From Rhizophlyctis rosea (Eukaryota; Chytridiomycota; Chytridiomycetes; Rhizophlyctidales; Rhizophlyctidaceae): a stretch of DNA of 64,000 nucleotides. A program made the translations under genes and the position numbers. The notes beneath the pieces are model-generated. The model did no database searches and was not told where the DNA came from. It saw only the letters and a program-made list of their open reading frames with translations. The first letter of the stretch is position 1. Each line of letters starts with the position of its first letter. Shown one piece after another: positions 12,584 to 24,817 of this stretch. The stretch is from positions 248,001 to 312,000 of the forward strand of contig JADGJC010000002.1 of assembly GCA_027596075.1 (NCBI GenBank). Direction: 5' to 3'.

Positions 12584-12708
12584 AACGGAAGACGCCCTTC
12601 TAGTAGCCAGATCGTGATCTCTCGACATCTTTTTTCGCCGACTCCACCCAAGGTGAGTAATTGGGTCCTCTCACTCTTGATGCAGGTTTTGACCGTTATA
12701 AAGTAACC

Positions 12709-13883
12709 ATGCCCTCCATTCGTCCCATTCTTGTTCGCTTCATTGCATCGCCAATCCTTCCGCGTCAATCCTTCTTCCAACCCGCCCCTCGTTTTTTCTC
12801 TACCACCGTAATCAGAAAAATGACCCAAAACACTCACGTCACTCTCGACCGCACCGGGGACAAGATGCCCCTTTCCGGCTTCGGTCTCTGGAAGGTCCCC
12901 CGTGACGCCGCTGAGGAGACCGTTGTCAACGTCTTCAAGGCTGGCTACCGTCTTTTGGACAACGCTGCTGATTACGGTAACGAGAGGGAAGTTGGTAACG
13001 GTATCGTCCGTTCCATCAAGGAAGGTATTGTCAAGCGTGAGGATGTCTGGATTACCTCCAAGGTACGATGGGAATTTGCATCATAATGTTTTTTCCGTTT
13101 TCCGAGTTGCATCCGCCGCTTTGATCCGTTCCTGATTCGTTCTTCATTTTACAGCTCTGGAACACCAACCACGCCAAGGAGCACGTCCGTGCTGCCTGCG
13201 AGCGTTCCCTTTCTGACCTCCAGTGCGACTACCTTGACCTCTACCTCATCCACTTCCCCATCTCCTTGAAGTACGTCGACCCCGCCGTCCGTTACCCCCC
13301 TGAGTGGTACTACGACGGCAAGGGGCCCAACTGCACCTTGGAGAACATCTCCATCAGGGAGACCTGGGAGGAGATGGAGAAGCTCGTTGACGCCGGTCTC
13401 GTTAAGAACATCGGTATCTCCAACTTCAACGCTGCCCTCATCATGGACCTCCTCAAGTATGCCCGCATCAAGCCCGCCGTCCTCCAAATTGAGCACCACC
13501 CCTACCTCGTCCAACAAGACTTGGTCGACTACGCCCAAAAGAACGGAATCCAGATCACTGGTTACTCTTCCTTCGGTGCCCAGTCCTACATTGAGCTCGG
13601 TGTTGACCACGCCATCAAGTGCCCCCCTCTCGTCCAACATGACGTCATCACCGCCCTTGCCAAGAAGCACAGCGTTACCCCCGCCCAAATCTTGCTCCGC
13701 TGGGCTACTCAGCGCAACATTGCTGTCATCCCCAAGTCTAACAACCCCGAGCGTCTCGCTTCCAACCGTGACGTCTTCAGCTTCAACTTGAGCGCTGAGG
13801 AGATCAAGAGCATCTCTGCTCTTGAGAACGGTCACCGCTTCAACGACCCCGGTTTCTTCTTCGACATCCCCATCTACGCCTAA
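12709..13883 (+). CDS. XYL1: NAD(P)H-dependent D-xylose reductase (aldo-keto reductase)
   Basis: Reduces D-xylose to xylitol, the first step of fungal pentose use. Two exons: 12709-13062 and 13155-13883. The AKR tetrad is visible: Asp and Tyr in DNAADYGNEREVG, Lys in WITSKLWN and His in YLIHFPISLK. The cofactor-binding IPKSNNPERLASN and the xylose-reductase-type tail GHRFNDPGFF follow. The canonical start is Met38 (12820), giving about 320 residues, the normal family size. The in-frame upstream ATG adds 37 residues rich in Arg, Ser and hydrophobics with no acid, ending in RFFSTT, which resembles a mitochondrial presequence. Codons are strongly biased to C-ending forms plus AAG and GAG, unlike neighbouring genes. 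Confidence 0.95.
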
Positions 13884-14346
13884 ATTATATAGCCTGACGG
13901 GATCTGTTTGTATATAAATTATCGAAACCACTGTAGACGAGCATTTTACAAATAGAAACTATTTGTGTGCATTGTAAATCTTCTTTCTCTTGCCCGAACT
14001 TGTGGAAGTTGGAATGTACATCTATCTGATCTGTGGGCGATGTGAAGTTTGGTATGAAGTTTCAATCGGGAGTTTCAACGTGTAGCTTCCGTCTATTGCA
14101 CCTAAAGTAAACAATACCAGTAGTAAATAACCGGACATCAGATTGTGGCTTGGTGTTCCCCACGGTGAGGATGAGGCCACCGTATCGGGAAATTTCCCTC
14201 ATGACGTTGCTATTGTAAGCAATTTCTCACTCTGTGAACTTAGTCTTGGGGATTGTTCTTCTACAACCATCACTCTTGTGATCACTTCAATTTCCCCCGA
14301 CAGGTAGGAGTACAATGCCCACACTAAGCAACAAGCAGAGAAGCGC
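13884..14346. other. Intergenic region, xylose reductase 3' end / hydrolase promoter
   Basis: A 463-bp head-to-tail spacer. It contains a perfect 12-bp palindrome GGGAAATTTCCC at 14187-14198 and a pyrimidine-rich leader before the hydrolase start. No ORF or RNA gene was recognised. Confidence 0.5.
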
Positions 14347-16838
14347 ATGCTGATTATACATAAGACCATCCGCTCACCGTCCGCGCAAAACCAAACGTCA
14401 AGACTCTTCTACGCTGCCCGATATACGAAAATGGACAAAAACGGTCCCAAACGAAAGACGCAAATGCCACAGAGCAACCAACCCATCTGCAATAGCACAA
14501 CTGTTATGCAAACACACGGATACTGCGACCCCGCCTTTCAATCCGACTGTTTCACATACTCCTTGCGTGTGCCCCGCTGGCTGTTTTCGTCAAACGATTT
14601 CAAAACAACTTTAACCGGCGTCCTCCCGACACCTATCGTAGAAAAGCTCGATATACACAATGCGTCCCCTACATCCGTCCTCTCAGTCTTCTTCCTCCTT
14701 TTTTTCGCTCTCTTCGTTTACCTGCGGCAACGGTTTTGGTTGCGCTGCAAAGTAAAACTGTATCACGCGCCCGAGACTGCTGACATTAAATTCGTCAATG
14801 GGCATACTGGAAGCGTGGAAACGGCGCCCCTGCTTACCTTGGTCAACGAGTGGTGCCCTGCGTTGTGCAGAGAGCCTGGGAATGTCTTTTCGGCGACACC
14901 GTGGTTGAGCGGCGGGCACGTTCAAACTTTCTATGCAGCAATTCGGGGACGCACGAGTAAAAGTATTGTTACATACGAGAGGTGAATTTCCGTTTCTATC
15001 GCATCGCATTCAGCAATTTGTTGTTGATATATCAATCACTAACGTGAATCTGATCTTTCCTCTCTTCAAGAGAAATGTTGCATCTTCCTGATGGCGGCAA
15101 CATTGCCGTGGATTGGTGTCCCGGACCATCTGTCAAGCCTTTCGACGAAACTCCCTGTGTCGTAATCTGTCACGGATTGACTGGCGGCTCACATGAGGAC
15201 TATGTTCAAAACCTTGTGGAAGTGGTCACGCGAACACGCGGATATAGGGCAGTCGTCTGCAACTTCCGTGGGTGCGCCAAGACAGAGCTTACCAGCATGG
15301 TATGTGCTGTGTGTCGGCCATCATCAGTCACCTTTCGAGCTGATCAAACATGTTAGCATTTGTATTCGGCTGGTTATACTGACGATCTTGACTACGCGGT
15401 GGAGTACATTTCTCGGAAGTTGCCTAATGCGCCACTGTTTGGTGTTGGTTTCTCTTTGGGTGCCAATGTCATACTCAAATACGTGGGCGAATGCGGATCC
15501 TCCTGCCGTTTCGTCGGTGCTGCGTCTATCGGCAATCCATTCGACCTTTTGGCGTCTAGCCATGCGCTGCATCGCACATGGATTGGTCGCTACCTTTATT
15601 CATGGACTTTGGCACAAAGTTTGATCCAGATGTTCCGAAGGTGTGTAAGTGATGGCATGCTTTTTAGACATTTCATTTGATTCACCGAATTATCACAGGC
15701 ACATGCACCACTTTGTGAACGCCTCGGAATTCGACATGGAGCAAATCATGAAAGCGCGTTCTATCATCGAGTTTGATGATCAAGTTACTCGGAGGGCATT
15801 TAAATACCGGACGGTACATGAGTATTACCGTCGTGGATCGAGCGCTCAATACGTGCCGGACGTTGCTATTCCAACACTATTGCTGTCAGCGTTGGATGAT
15901 CCTGTCGCATCCTCCGAGGCAATTCCTTATTATGAGGCCATGTCCAACCCTCACGTCTTGTTGGCCACAACGGATCGGGGTGGGCATTTGGGATGGTTTG
16001 AGGGTATCTGGCCACGGAGATGGTTTGCGGAACCCGTAACGCAATTTGCGACTGTCGTTATCGAGGTAATGGCGGTTTTTGTTTTGGTCTTGACAAGGGT
16101 GGCTGCTAACAGAACATGGTAACATGATCTATGCTTAGGCACATTTGTCCCTTCCGCCTCAAATGCGGCGGTCGATAGTGGGTCAGCGCAGAAGTTCTGG
16201 CGGCAAGGGGATGGCGCTTGTTCCTGCAGTTGTGAAAGCTAAACCACGGTCTCGTTACCAACACCGAAGCGTGATAGCTGACAGTGCTCCCCAACCTATG
16301 ACAACTGTACCGGCATCGTCTCCCCCATCTTACACATCAACACCTCAGGAAGCCCTCGTAGAGGAGGCAGAAGAACCGACTTCAGGACTATCACGGAGGG
16401 TGATGGAGGAGCATACCCCAACACACCAACCCCAGCCATCAAGATCCAAAGTTTCCCATGTCACAATTGCAGACCCCACACCTGCAGCTGCTGCATCAAC
16501 ACCAGTCGCCACACCACAGCAAGATGTGATTCCCATCACGCCATCATTGGGTAGATTCTCGTTCATTTGTCACATCTTACATGTAGACATGACTGAGCAC
16601 CCATTCTCTCACAGCGCCAGCAACCAACCCCTCATCAGCACCTACAATCACCATCCTCTCAACATTGAAATTCATCCTTTATCTCCTCTCCCGTCTCCGG
16701 CCACACGCAACATATCGTGCGATACGCAAACACGGCGTCAGTGCGCTCATCAGCAGAGCGGCATTGGTTGCCTTTATTGGAGCTGTTGCCAGGTTTTGGA
16801 TCAAGGGGAGGAATGCGCGGAAGCTTGTATTTTATTGA
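14347..16838 (+). CDS. ABHD1/ABHD3-like alpha/beta hydrolase with C-terminal extension
   Basis: Membrane-anchored serine hydrolase of the EHT1/EEB1/YMR210W and ABHD1/3 group (esterase, acyltransferase or phospholipase activities in relatives). Six exons: 14347-14981, 15071-15299, 15357-15640, 15699-16065, 16139-16550 and 16615-16838. A hydrophobic span lies at about residues 110-130 (SVFFLLFFALFVYL). The catalytic set is the nucleophile serine in GVGFSLGAN, the acid in LSALDDPV and the histidine in GGHLGWFEG; an HGLTGG oxyanion motif is also present. The last two exons add about 200 residues after the catalytic core, a Pro/Thr/Ser-rich linker and two hydrophobic stretches. ATGs at 14431 and 14506 are alternative starts. 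Confidence 0.88.
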
Positions 16839-17219
16839 GCCGGCAATTGGCCGTTACAATAACATGTAATACCTATGGTGTAAATGATGTCGCATCACTT
16901 CTTCCGCAGGAAGCTGAACTCACTATGATAACGTGGCTCGTATCATGGTGACATTCATCTCACCTCATTGATTGAGGCTGAGATGAAGGAGCTACTGAAT
17001 GGTGATATATTTCTTCTTACGATCCCTTCGCTTGTCAATTAGGCAAAGATTGGATTTCAATTTGTATTCCCTCCACAAAGTCTTATAACTCCGGCGATCA
17101 TCAAAACTCTATACTAAACATTTCACTATATATACGTCGACCTATGCTATAGAAAACAAAAATATACACAAGCATGCTTATTAGAGAGCATCCAAAACTA
17201 AAGAAATAAAGATGTAGAC
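16839..17219. other. Convergent 3' region, hydrolase / membrane protein
   Basis: A 381-bp AT-rich spacer between two converging genes. It carries both 3' untranslated regions and nothing else that I can recognise. Confidence 0.55.
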
Positions 17220-18718
17220 TTAGTCAAGCGGCCAGCGGGTATCCTTGCCGTTCCCCCGGTTGAAGTCGTCCAATTCCATGTTGGGATTGCGGGATCGGTT
17301 TACTGAGGTACGCAAGAAAGCATGAGCCAAGTTAAGTCAACCTCAAACAGCAAACTCATAACATAGCTGGGGTAAAGAACATACGTTGTTCCTTCAATCC
17401 CTTCCCAAAGTTCCGGAAATTCAGTATTGCCACTACGAATGTAGCGATGGAAAGAGCGATGGTGATGACCTCTGTATGTTTTTCGGTGAGCATGGGTTTC
17501 TGAGAACCTTTTGTATGACTCGTGACCCACCGAAGAAAGTCAAGGAGTTCTTGCTGCCTTCGTATTTCCCAGTATTGTTCGTAACGACATCCACCAATTT
17601 ACTGATAAGGTATCCAATTCCACCCGAAAATCCGAGGAGGGTAATCGACATCAATATGCTGCTCTCTCTTCGGATCTATGATGAAAGCGTCAAAATCACT
17701 TGTGATATCAACTGGTCTGCAAGAGATGTAACGTACCGCGTAGAATGCCACAATCAGAAGCCCGAACGTGATGACCACAGCAGCGATGGCATGCGCAATG
17801 GCTGAGTTCTGGTTGGTGATCAATACCAGTACCAAGAATTGAAGGTCAAAACCCAAGAAGAAGAAAACATCGAGTTTCAGCAGCATAAGGTAGATATGGT
17901 ACAACTTCAGACGCTCTAAAAGCCGATGAAGAGTGAAAATCAGAAGGACGTCGCTAGACATGTTACACCAGAAAGGTGCAATTCATGGAACTTACTCTTG
18001 ACTCCCACATCTGCGCCCAGTTCTTTGAAAATACTCCAACCAAAGAGACGGTAAAGACGTTGGGTAATGATCACCCAACCGACGGAAAAGATAGCCATGA
18101 AGACAATAACAGCGATTTCCATGCCATTGGTGGGATGAAGGCCAAACTGCTGAGCTACTCTTGCTTGATTTCCCTGCCGCACAATCGAATCTGCTTGGCG
18201 GTTCTGAATGACGGAATAACCGAAGAGAGCAATGTTGAAGGCGGTTGTAGAGCCGAATTGAATGATTGATGAATGTACGACCTGCATGGAGGGTTGATGA
18301 GCATTGCACAATGAACTCATCGGACTGGTTCTGCTAAACTCACGGCATCAAAGCACAAAAACAGTTGGAAGCCTTGGGCAGCGACGAAGAGTCCATGGTA
18401 GAGAGTGAGTGCAAACGCGTTGCTTTGTTCTCCTCTCGACACACCAAGATTGATAAGTTGCGTGGTGTATTGCCGATGTTTGATAGCGATCAGAAGCTCG
18501 ATTATTGTTGTTATCAAGAACTGCGCAGCCGCCCACCCGATGGCGAATTTTGCCCAGAAGTCTCTAGGAATCTGCGAGACCACCGTCAGACAAGTCGCTT
18601 GCTTGAATGAAAACCTCCGAACCCTTACCAACTTCCATCCTCGCCTAGGAGCACTATACTGTCGGGCCTCGGGCATGGTGCCCACGGGCACGCGCTGCAT
18701 TGTCGAGTCGAAGTTCAT
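17220..18718 (-). CDS. UPF0658-like fungal Golgi membrane protein
   Basis: Seven minus-strand exons: 18718-18629, 18571-18344, 18281-17996, 17915-17737, 17675-17531, 17471-17385 and 17302-17220. The product has about eight predicted membrane spans, among them FWAKFAIGWAAAQFLITTII, MEIAVIVFMAIFSVGWVII and VITIALSIATFVVAILNF. The LMLLKLDVFFFLGFDLQF segment and the following (I/V)RRE(S/N) turn look like the uncharacterised fungal UPF0658 family, placed in the Golgi in fission yeast. Each splice choice was fixed by continuity of the hydrophobic segments. The short C-terminus ends GKDTRWPLD. No function is known. The family call is from memory and moderately sure; the multispan membrane nature is clear. 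Confidence 0.75.
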
Positions 18719-19400
18719 GGTTTATTTACCAACACGAGAAGTAAACAAACAGTGTGTTGACGCCGGCGCAGAAGGGTTTTGTGTGTTTACTTTGGTACGG
18801 CTAGCAAATACTTAACCGATAACGCAAGTCCCCCTTGGACCCCACAACGTATCAGAACTAAAGAGGGCGTAGCGGAGCACCGACAGAACTACTATTACAA
18901 AGGCGGTATGCGTGAACCGTCTGCTTGACTACCACTACTTACAGCATTCTTAGTGCTTAGTGCAAGACTTTGGGCAATTGTGCATTGAGACAGGCTGCTC
19001 TTATGGAAGGAAGAGAAGAGAGGGTAGGAGGGGGGCAATGCAGGGGCAATGCAAAGCCCCCGCATACGATGGCGCAGTGCAGCCAAACCCCTCCCAAGTT
19101 GGAGACCCAACAACCTTTGTACAACTTGTGGCAGGAGTGGCACCACATCCAACAAAGTCCGATAACTCCGAGTGGTTGTTTGTTAAATGCAAGCACGTGA
19201 CTTGGCTATAGGATGGCTACCGGATTGAGTAGGGTATTCCGCCAGTATTCCCCTGCGGTGGCGCCCACCAGCGCTCTTCTCTCCATCTTGCTGATCATTC
19301 ACCTTGGCGGGCAAACTATGCTGTTAGAAGAGGAAGCACCAGCTTGAGCCTGGCACTGACGCTTCGCACTATCAATACCGGTCAATAAGCGACGTGTGCA
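18719..19400. other. Divergent intergenic region, membrane protein / COG4
   Basis: A 682-bp region between divergent starts. Short overlapping ORFs on both strands around 18960-19200 have no recognisable motif and are taken as chance. No RNA gene was seen. Confidence 0.5.
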
Positions 19401-22400
19401 ATGGCAGTTGCGGAGACACAACCCCCGGTACCCTCGCAGGCCTTGCTGGACCCAGCTAGTCCCCTCCGGGATACGGAACTTGTTCCTGGAGCTGCATCCG
19501 CAGACGCGCCTCCACCGTCCTTGCCTTTGGAAGAGCTGCGAGAGTTAACAGACATTGAAGATATACACCGCCAATTGCGACTGCTGAACTTCGAGGAGAC
19601 GCAGGTGGATGCGGACCTCGACGCGTTACTTCAACATCGCGGCAACTTGGAGAAAGAACTGCAAAGTCTGGAGCTTTTGAGGTTCGTTGAAGATGGTATG
19701 CACGTTGAGCAGATGTGGTTGGTTGCTCTCCTTCTTCATGTGGTCTTGCTCAATCTCATTCGGTATCAATCAATGACACAGACCGCAGATTGGAATATTG
19801 AAGAACGACGCCAGCACGTTGCTAAACAGTATTTCAGGAACGTCGCAGCTAGCAGAGAAGATCAGTGACAAAGTCCGACAACTTGATTTGGAACAGGTAC
19901 ATTATGACGTTGCAGTGCTTTTCAATCTTCGTCAGTGCTCATTTTGGTCTAGTCACGCGTGAAAGCCACAATCAAGCTTGTTGAAGATATTCAGGAATTG
20001 AAGGTATGGTGATGATACACCAAAGTTGCATTACGCTTGCTCAATGCTGCCATAACAGAACTGTGCGAACGGCGCACAACAAGCTTTACGCGCAAAGGAT
20101 TACGAATCAGCTGCTCAGCACATCCACCGGTACCTACGTTTCGATCCGCAGGTTATTGAGAATATCTTTGCTGGCGATGCGGGAGACACTCTATACTTCA
20201 TCGACACTACGTCGCCGCCGACAGAGATTGATCATTTGAATGGCGCATCCCCACTGCAAGCTTTGCGCGACGCGCGACAAGGTCTGACCGACGTGGCCAT
20301 TGATCAATTTGACCATGCGGTTCAAGCGGGAGATGAGGATGCCATTGTGCGATTTTTCAAATTGTTCCCGCTTATTGGTCAGCACGAGATCGGTCTGGAC
20401 AAGTTCTCGGCATACATATGCGGAATCATTTCCAGACAGTGCCAGAACGGAATGAGGGGCGCATCAGATCAAGGTAGGGACTTCCCAATCCCTGTCGGTT
20501 ACCAACTTGATCACTAAGATGTTTCCGATGATAGTACAAAGCTTTTATGCCGGATTGTTGACACGGCTCTTTGAGACGATTGCTATGGTCGTAGATCGTC
20601 AAGAACCTATGGTCGAAACGACATATGGTCCAGGACGCATGCTGAGGATCATTCAGAGGCTCCAGCGCGAGGCGGACATCCAAAGTTCAATCATTATGGA
20701 TGCGTTTTCGGAAAAGAGGCAACTGCAGCGCAAGGTAAGATGTTCTTGGGAGCATTTCGCATTGACGAAGAAAATGCATTGACCAAATATCGCAGTTGTA
20801 CGATATTAATCTTTATGAGGCGCGAAGGCCGCCCGGGGCCGCGAAGCCCGAAATCACCCTAGATCCCCGGGAACTGGCGGTTATCCTCGGTGAGATAGCT
20901 ATCATGAGTCAACGCGCGCAACTCTTCGATCGGTTCCTTCACATTCGTGCTGAGGTATAATGAATGACGGTCGTGAGTGTCAGGCGGTGCTGATTAAATG
21001 CTCAGGAAAACATGGAAAAACTACACAATGCAAAATCTGAGACACCTTCCGAATCAACATCCGGATTGGATGGGGAGGGGGACGGGTTGGTGAAAGTCAG
21101 CAAGCTGAACGAGCGGATGCAAGAATTGATGGGAAAATTTGTTGCCATGGAAGAATTTTGGATCCGCAAGAGTTTAGAAAAGGTAGCATTCTGGTGTCAT
21201 CGTATGTGCGAATAACCAATACTGACAGGATGCTTAGGCGGTGAACTTGGAAGAATATGACCCTAATAGCCGAATGTCCTCCTCTGTGGATGACGTCTTC
21301 TACCTGCTGCGACAATCAATCGCTCGTTCGCTATCGACCAGTGATCCGGACTGTGTCTGTGCGGTGATCAATAGTATAGGCCGGATTCTGGAAGTAGATT
21401 ATATCAGTGTATTCCAAAAACGACTGGCAGCGGCCTTCTCCGCAACGGATGGCAGAGATCCGAAAATGAGCTTTGTGGTATGTTGGTAGCTGGTTTACAT
21501 TATCCACATCCGATGCATGACATCCAGCATGCAGCCACCCCTGAATAATATCGACATCAGCTGCGACTATATCTTGAAACTAACCCAGCAATTGGAGTCG
21601 GACATCCCACGCGCGTTCAACACTGCTTCCGAAATATCATTAGAGAAAATGAAGTCGTGCGTCGACACCTTCAACGAGTATTCAGGCAGCTTCCGAAATA
21701 TGGTCAAGACCTGGCTTGAGAATCTATTCAATCAGACGATCAAGCCGCGGTTGAAGCCGGTGTTGCAGCAAGCATATGGAGATTTGAAGTATGTTCTGAG
21801 TGAGGACGAGTATGCCGAGCAGGACAGTACGGTGCTGTTCGTGAAGCGGTTCATCAATGGGTTTACAACGATTGTAGAGCCATATCAGGTAAAACCGTCG
21901 AGTTATTCAAATGCGCCAATTCCCTTGTTCATGCGCCTTTCAGAAAGTCTATACCGAAACGAACTACAATCAAACGATTGTTTTGACGATAGATCAGGTA
22001 GCAAAGGATTGGGAGCGGCATATTCTTGCAAATCAGCGCTTCAACCAGGTATGTTCTTGACCCAAATGAAGCTTGTCAGCCCTTCTGATCTACAACTTTA
22101 TTTCAGTTTGGTGCACTCCGCTTTGACAAGGACCTCCGTGCTATAACATCACACCTCACCGGCTTGATTCCTTGGACAACCAGGGATAAATTCACTCGGC
22201 TGCATCAAATTTCAACATTGCTAAATGTAGAATCGTTGAGCGAAGTGAACGACTGTATTAATGCTAAGGGCGGGCCGGTGGCGTGGCGATTGACGGTTGC
22301 AGAGGTCCGAAAAGTTTTGGCCTTGAGGTATGATAATCACGACTGTGGTCTTCTCCGCCAAGAGTAGTAGGATGATTGATCTGGTTCTTTCAGAACGGAC

Positions 22401-22439
22401 TTCACGCCGGAAGAGATCACACGGTTAAAATTAGCGTAA
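19401..22439 (+). CDS. COG4: Conserved oligomeric Golgi complex subunit 4
   Basis: Tethering-complex subunit for retrograde transport within the Golgi; relatives contact the SNARE regulator Sly1. Twelve exons: 19401-19681, 19782-19896, 19953-20003, 20059-20473, 20535-20734, 20796-20954, 21006-21182, 21238-21477, 21535-21888, 21944-22048, 22107-22327 and 22394-22439. The N-terminal coiled region (IEDIHRQLRLLNFEE) is followed by a CATCHR-type helical body. Family hallmarks are the AAQHIHRYLRFD segment, MVETTYGPGRMLRIIQRLQ, the AMEEFWIR region and the C-terminal stretch WRLTVAEVRKVLALR(T)DF with the conserved final residues before the stop. The acceptor at 21534 is the one that restores the COG4 frame, rather than the earlier AG. 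Full-length for the family. Confidence 0.94.
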
Positions 22440-22557
22440 CGGGAAGATGGGAAGTAGTAATGGGATGTATATAGTCAACCCAAGGGCAATGAGGGGATGA
22501 CTGAGTGGAATATTGCAGAGTTCCCTTTACACAGAGTTTAGATCACTTTACGTAGCG

Positions 22558-24817
22558 CTAGCATCTAGCTTCCAGAAAAGTCCCAATGTGGCGAGCTCCT
22601 TTGTCAAACTCGGCAGCCCTAAAATATCAAATAACATAATCGAATGTCAATATGTACAAATGATTTGGTTGAATGGAAGCATTTGATACTCTTGGTACCT
22701 TTTGTCGCGCATCAGCCGACCAATTTCAACCTGCAGTTCTACTTTTGCATTGGACAGATCATCCACTTTTGCTTGCAGGCGGATACGCTCGTGTTCTGAT
22801 GGCAGTGTAAGTCTGTACAATGGGTCCGACAAGTCAAATACCACTTTCTCACCATACTCATCGCGCAAAGCTTTTATTTGATCGTTAACCCTATGGTAAA
22901 CTCATTCGTCAGCGTGCTCAAACTTTCAGAGAGGAATCATATGACCGCACCACTCACTTATAGGTGGCTGTCAGGATCTCTTCATCTTTCTCCCGCAAGA
23001 CTCTTCTCAGTCGATCTGCATCGGAAGTTTTCTCCTCCATGAGCTGCTGCACTTGGCGGAGGGCGCCGTCTCGTTCTCTTCGTGTTCGGTCCGCCTGGGA
23101 AAAAAGCGCCGTCAGATTCCACTTCCGGAGATGTTCCAATTGACCTTTGATCTTACCGTCTCGACAACGCTTTCCAAATGATCTTTCAACGTTTTGATCT
23201 CGGCCTCTCGTTTCTCCATTTCAGATATGTAGCGCTGCAAACATGCTGCATGTTCCTTTTCCAGTTTTCCTAGTGCTCTTTGTGCGTCCCGGCCTGTTTT
23301 TTGGACATCTGCTCGTGTGACGGGGTAGAATGTCGCCAGCAAGTCTTCACTCCCTGGATTGCAGAATATGCATACCTGCCATGTCGTTCTTCATTTTTAC
23401 TATGTGGGAGGAGAGTATTGCTCCTGACGAAGTGTCATCCACCGAGAAGGGTGGTAGGCCCAACTCTGCTATGCATCTGCACCGTGTAAACGTTGAACGA
23501 TGGAGTTTCCGAAGCAACTGTGGATTAAGAACTACTGCACATTGCACTCACTTTTGCCAATCACGCAACATATCCTCCAGTCCTCTCCGCCACCTGGCAT
23601 TGTGTTCTTTCTCCAATTTCCAGTCGGTTCCCTTCTTTTCCAAATCCTTCGCTCTAGCCTCCAATGAATTGCATTTTGCCAGCAACTGTTTGTTCGTTTT
23701 GACGCTTTGATCGAATCGTGCAGTTGTCTCCAGTAATCGCTTTTCAACCTCTTCTTTCTGTTCACTGAGAGTGTTGATAGTTGCTGTTTGTGTTCGTGTT
23801 AGGTCCGTCAGATGGGTTAGATGTGATGTGAGGGATTTGACGGTTTGTTGAATTGATAGTGCTGTTTCGACTGTTTGAAACAGAACTGTGGGGATGGGTG
23901 ACACGAATGCGTACCTACCTCTTTCCACCATGTGCTCACTCCGCTGAATCTGCAGATTGAGCTGTGCATTCTCCTCCCTTAAATTGTCCAGTTGTTGCTG
24001 CATTCCTTCATTCTGCAACTTCCAGTTGTCACATTGCAAACAGTCTTTCTTCTCCTCCGCCTGTCTTCAGAACATTGAGGTTAACCAACAAGTGGTATGC
24101 AACCGACCAGGGCTCACAGTTGCTGACGCAGCTCCTCTGTGCTGCGTGCTAGCTCATCCCGCTCATGGTGCAGCTCCTCCAGTTGACCTTCTACACGTGA
24201 CACGCGGCCCACCGCTTCACGCTTTTGATGTTCTGCAATGGCAAGTCGGTCATCATAGCATTGTAGTATTGGGACAACCGAAGGGCTGACATTGGCTGTA
24301 CTATATGACTTTCACAACTGTCAATTGGTTGCTTTTACAAATAGCCATGGGGTGTTACCTTCAGGATGGGTCCTATGCCGCTGGGTTCAGGTGATGGATG
24401 GTGCGATTGGTACCAGACGAGGATTGCATTTTGGCGATTGACTGTCTCGGTGGCAAAACATTAGGCAAAATTCCTCATATGCTGCCGATGGTACGCTGAC
24501 ATACCGAGGTCCCTAAGTACTTGCAATTCCCTCTCCTTGGCCTTATTTCGGGTTTCCACTTCCTCGTCAATTGCTTGAATGCCTATGTTCGTCGCTTCTT
24601 TTGGTGTTTGGACAGCAACACTTGGTGTCTCTGGTCTGGTTCGTTTGGGAATGTCCAACTCTCGAATGGGATGCCGCACTTTGAGCTTGGATGGTAGATG
24701 CAGTTGAGCGCGATAACTAGGGCTGACCAAGTCTGCATCATGTCGAGGATGAAACGGCGATGTAGAGAAAGGTTCAAATTCATCGTCAGACGTCGCTGTG
24801 TGTACAGCAGGTGACAT
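22558..24817 (-). CDS. Coiled-coil protein, unrecognised
   Basis: Minus-strand exons that join in frame: 24817-24505, 24232-24118, 24064-23552 (possibly with a 33-nt intron at 23918-23886), 23476-23376, 23308-23157, 23094-22958, 22890-22699 and 22618-22558. The first 80 or so residues are Ser/Pro/Thr-rich and hold KLKVRHPIRELDIP; the rest is nearly continuous heptad coiled coil with stretches such as EEQLEELHHERDEL-like and EKREAEIKTLKDHL. The C-terminus ends FLEARC. Proteins of this build are common at centrosomes, basal bodies and in vesicle tethers. Nothing in the sequence picks one, so no function is assigned. It converges on COG4 with 118 bp between stops. Confidence 0.7.

Larger units (their letters stand above)
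11936..12708. promoter_or_regulatory. Divergent promoter region, ARM protein / xylose reductase
   Basis: About 770 bp between the two starts, unusually rich in G/C-box-like elements. It contains the inverted repeats at 12103-12113, 12320-12336 and 12501-12516, a TATA box at 12576-12583 and a possible 33-nt leader intron (12653-12685). The density of paired CCG/CGG half-sites suggests control by a binuclear-cluster regulator; that is inference. Confidence 0.5.

Noticed and set aside
13149..13931. 260-codon antisense ORF opposite the xylose reductase exon 2
   Set aside because: Long antisense frames are a known by-product of strong C-ending codon bias; the peptide is a Val/Gly/Asp repeat without a fold.
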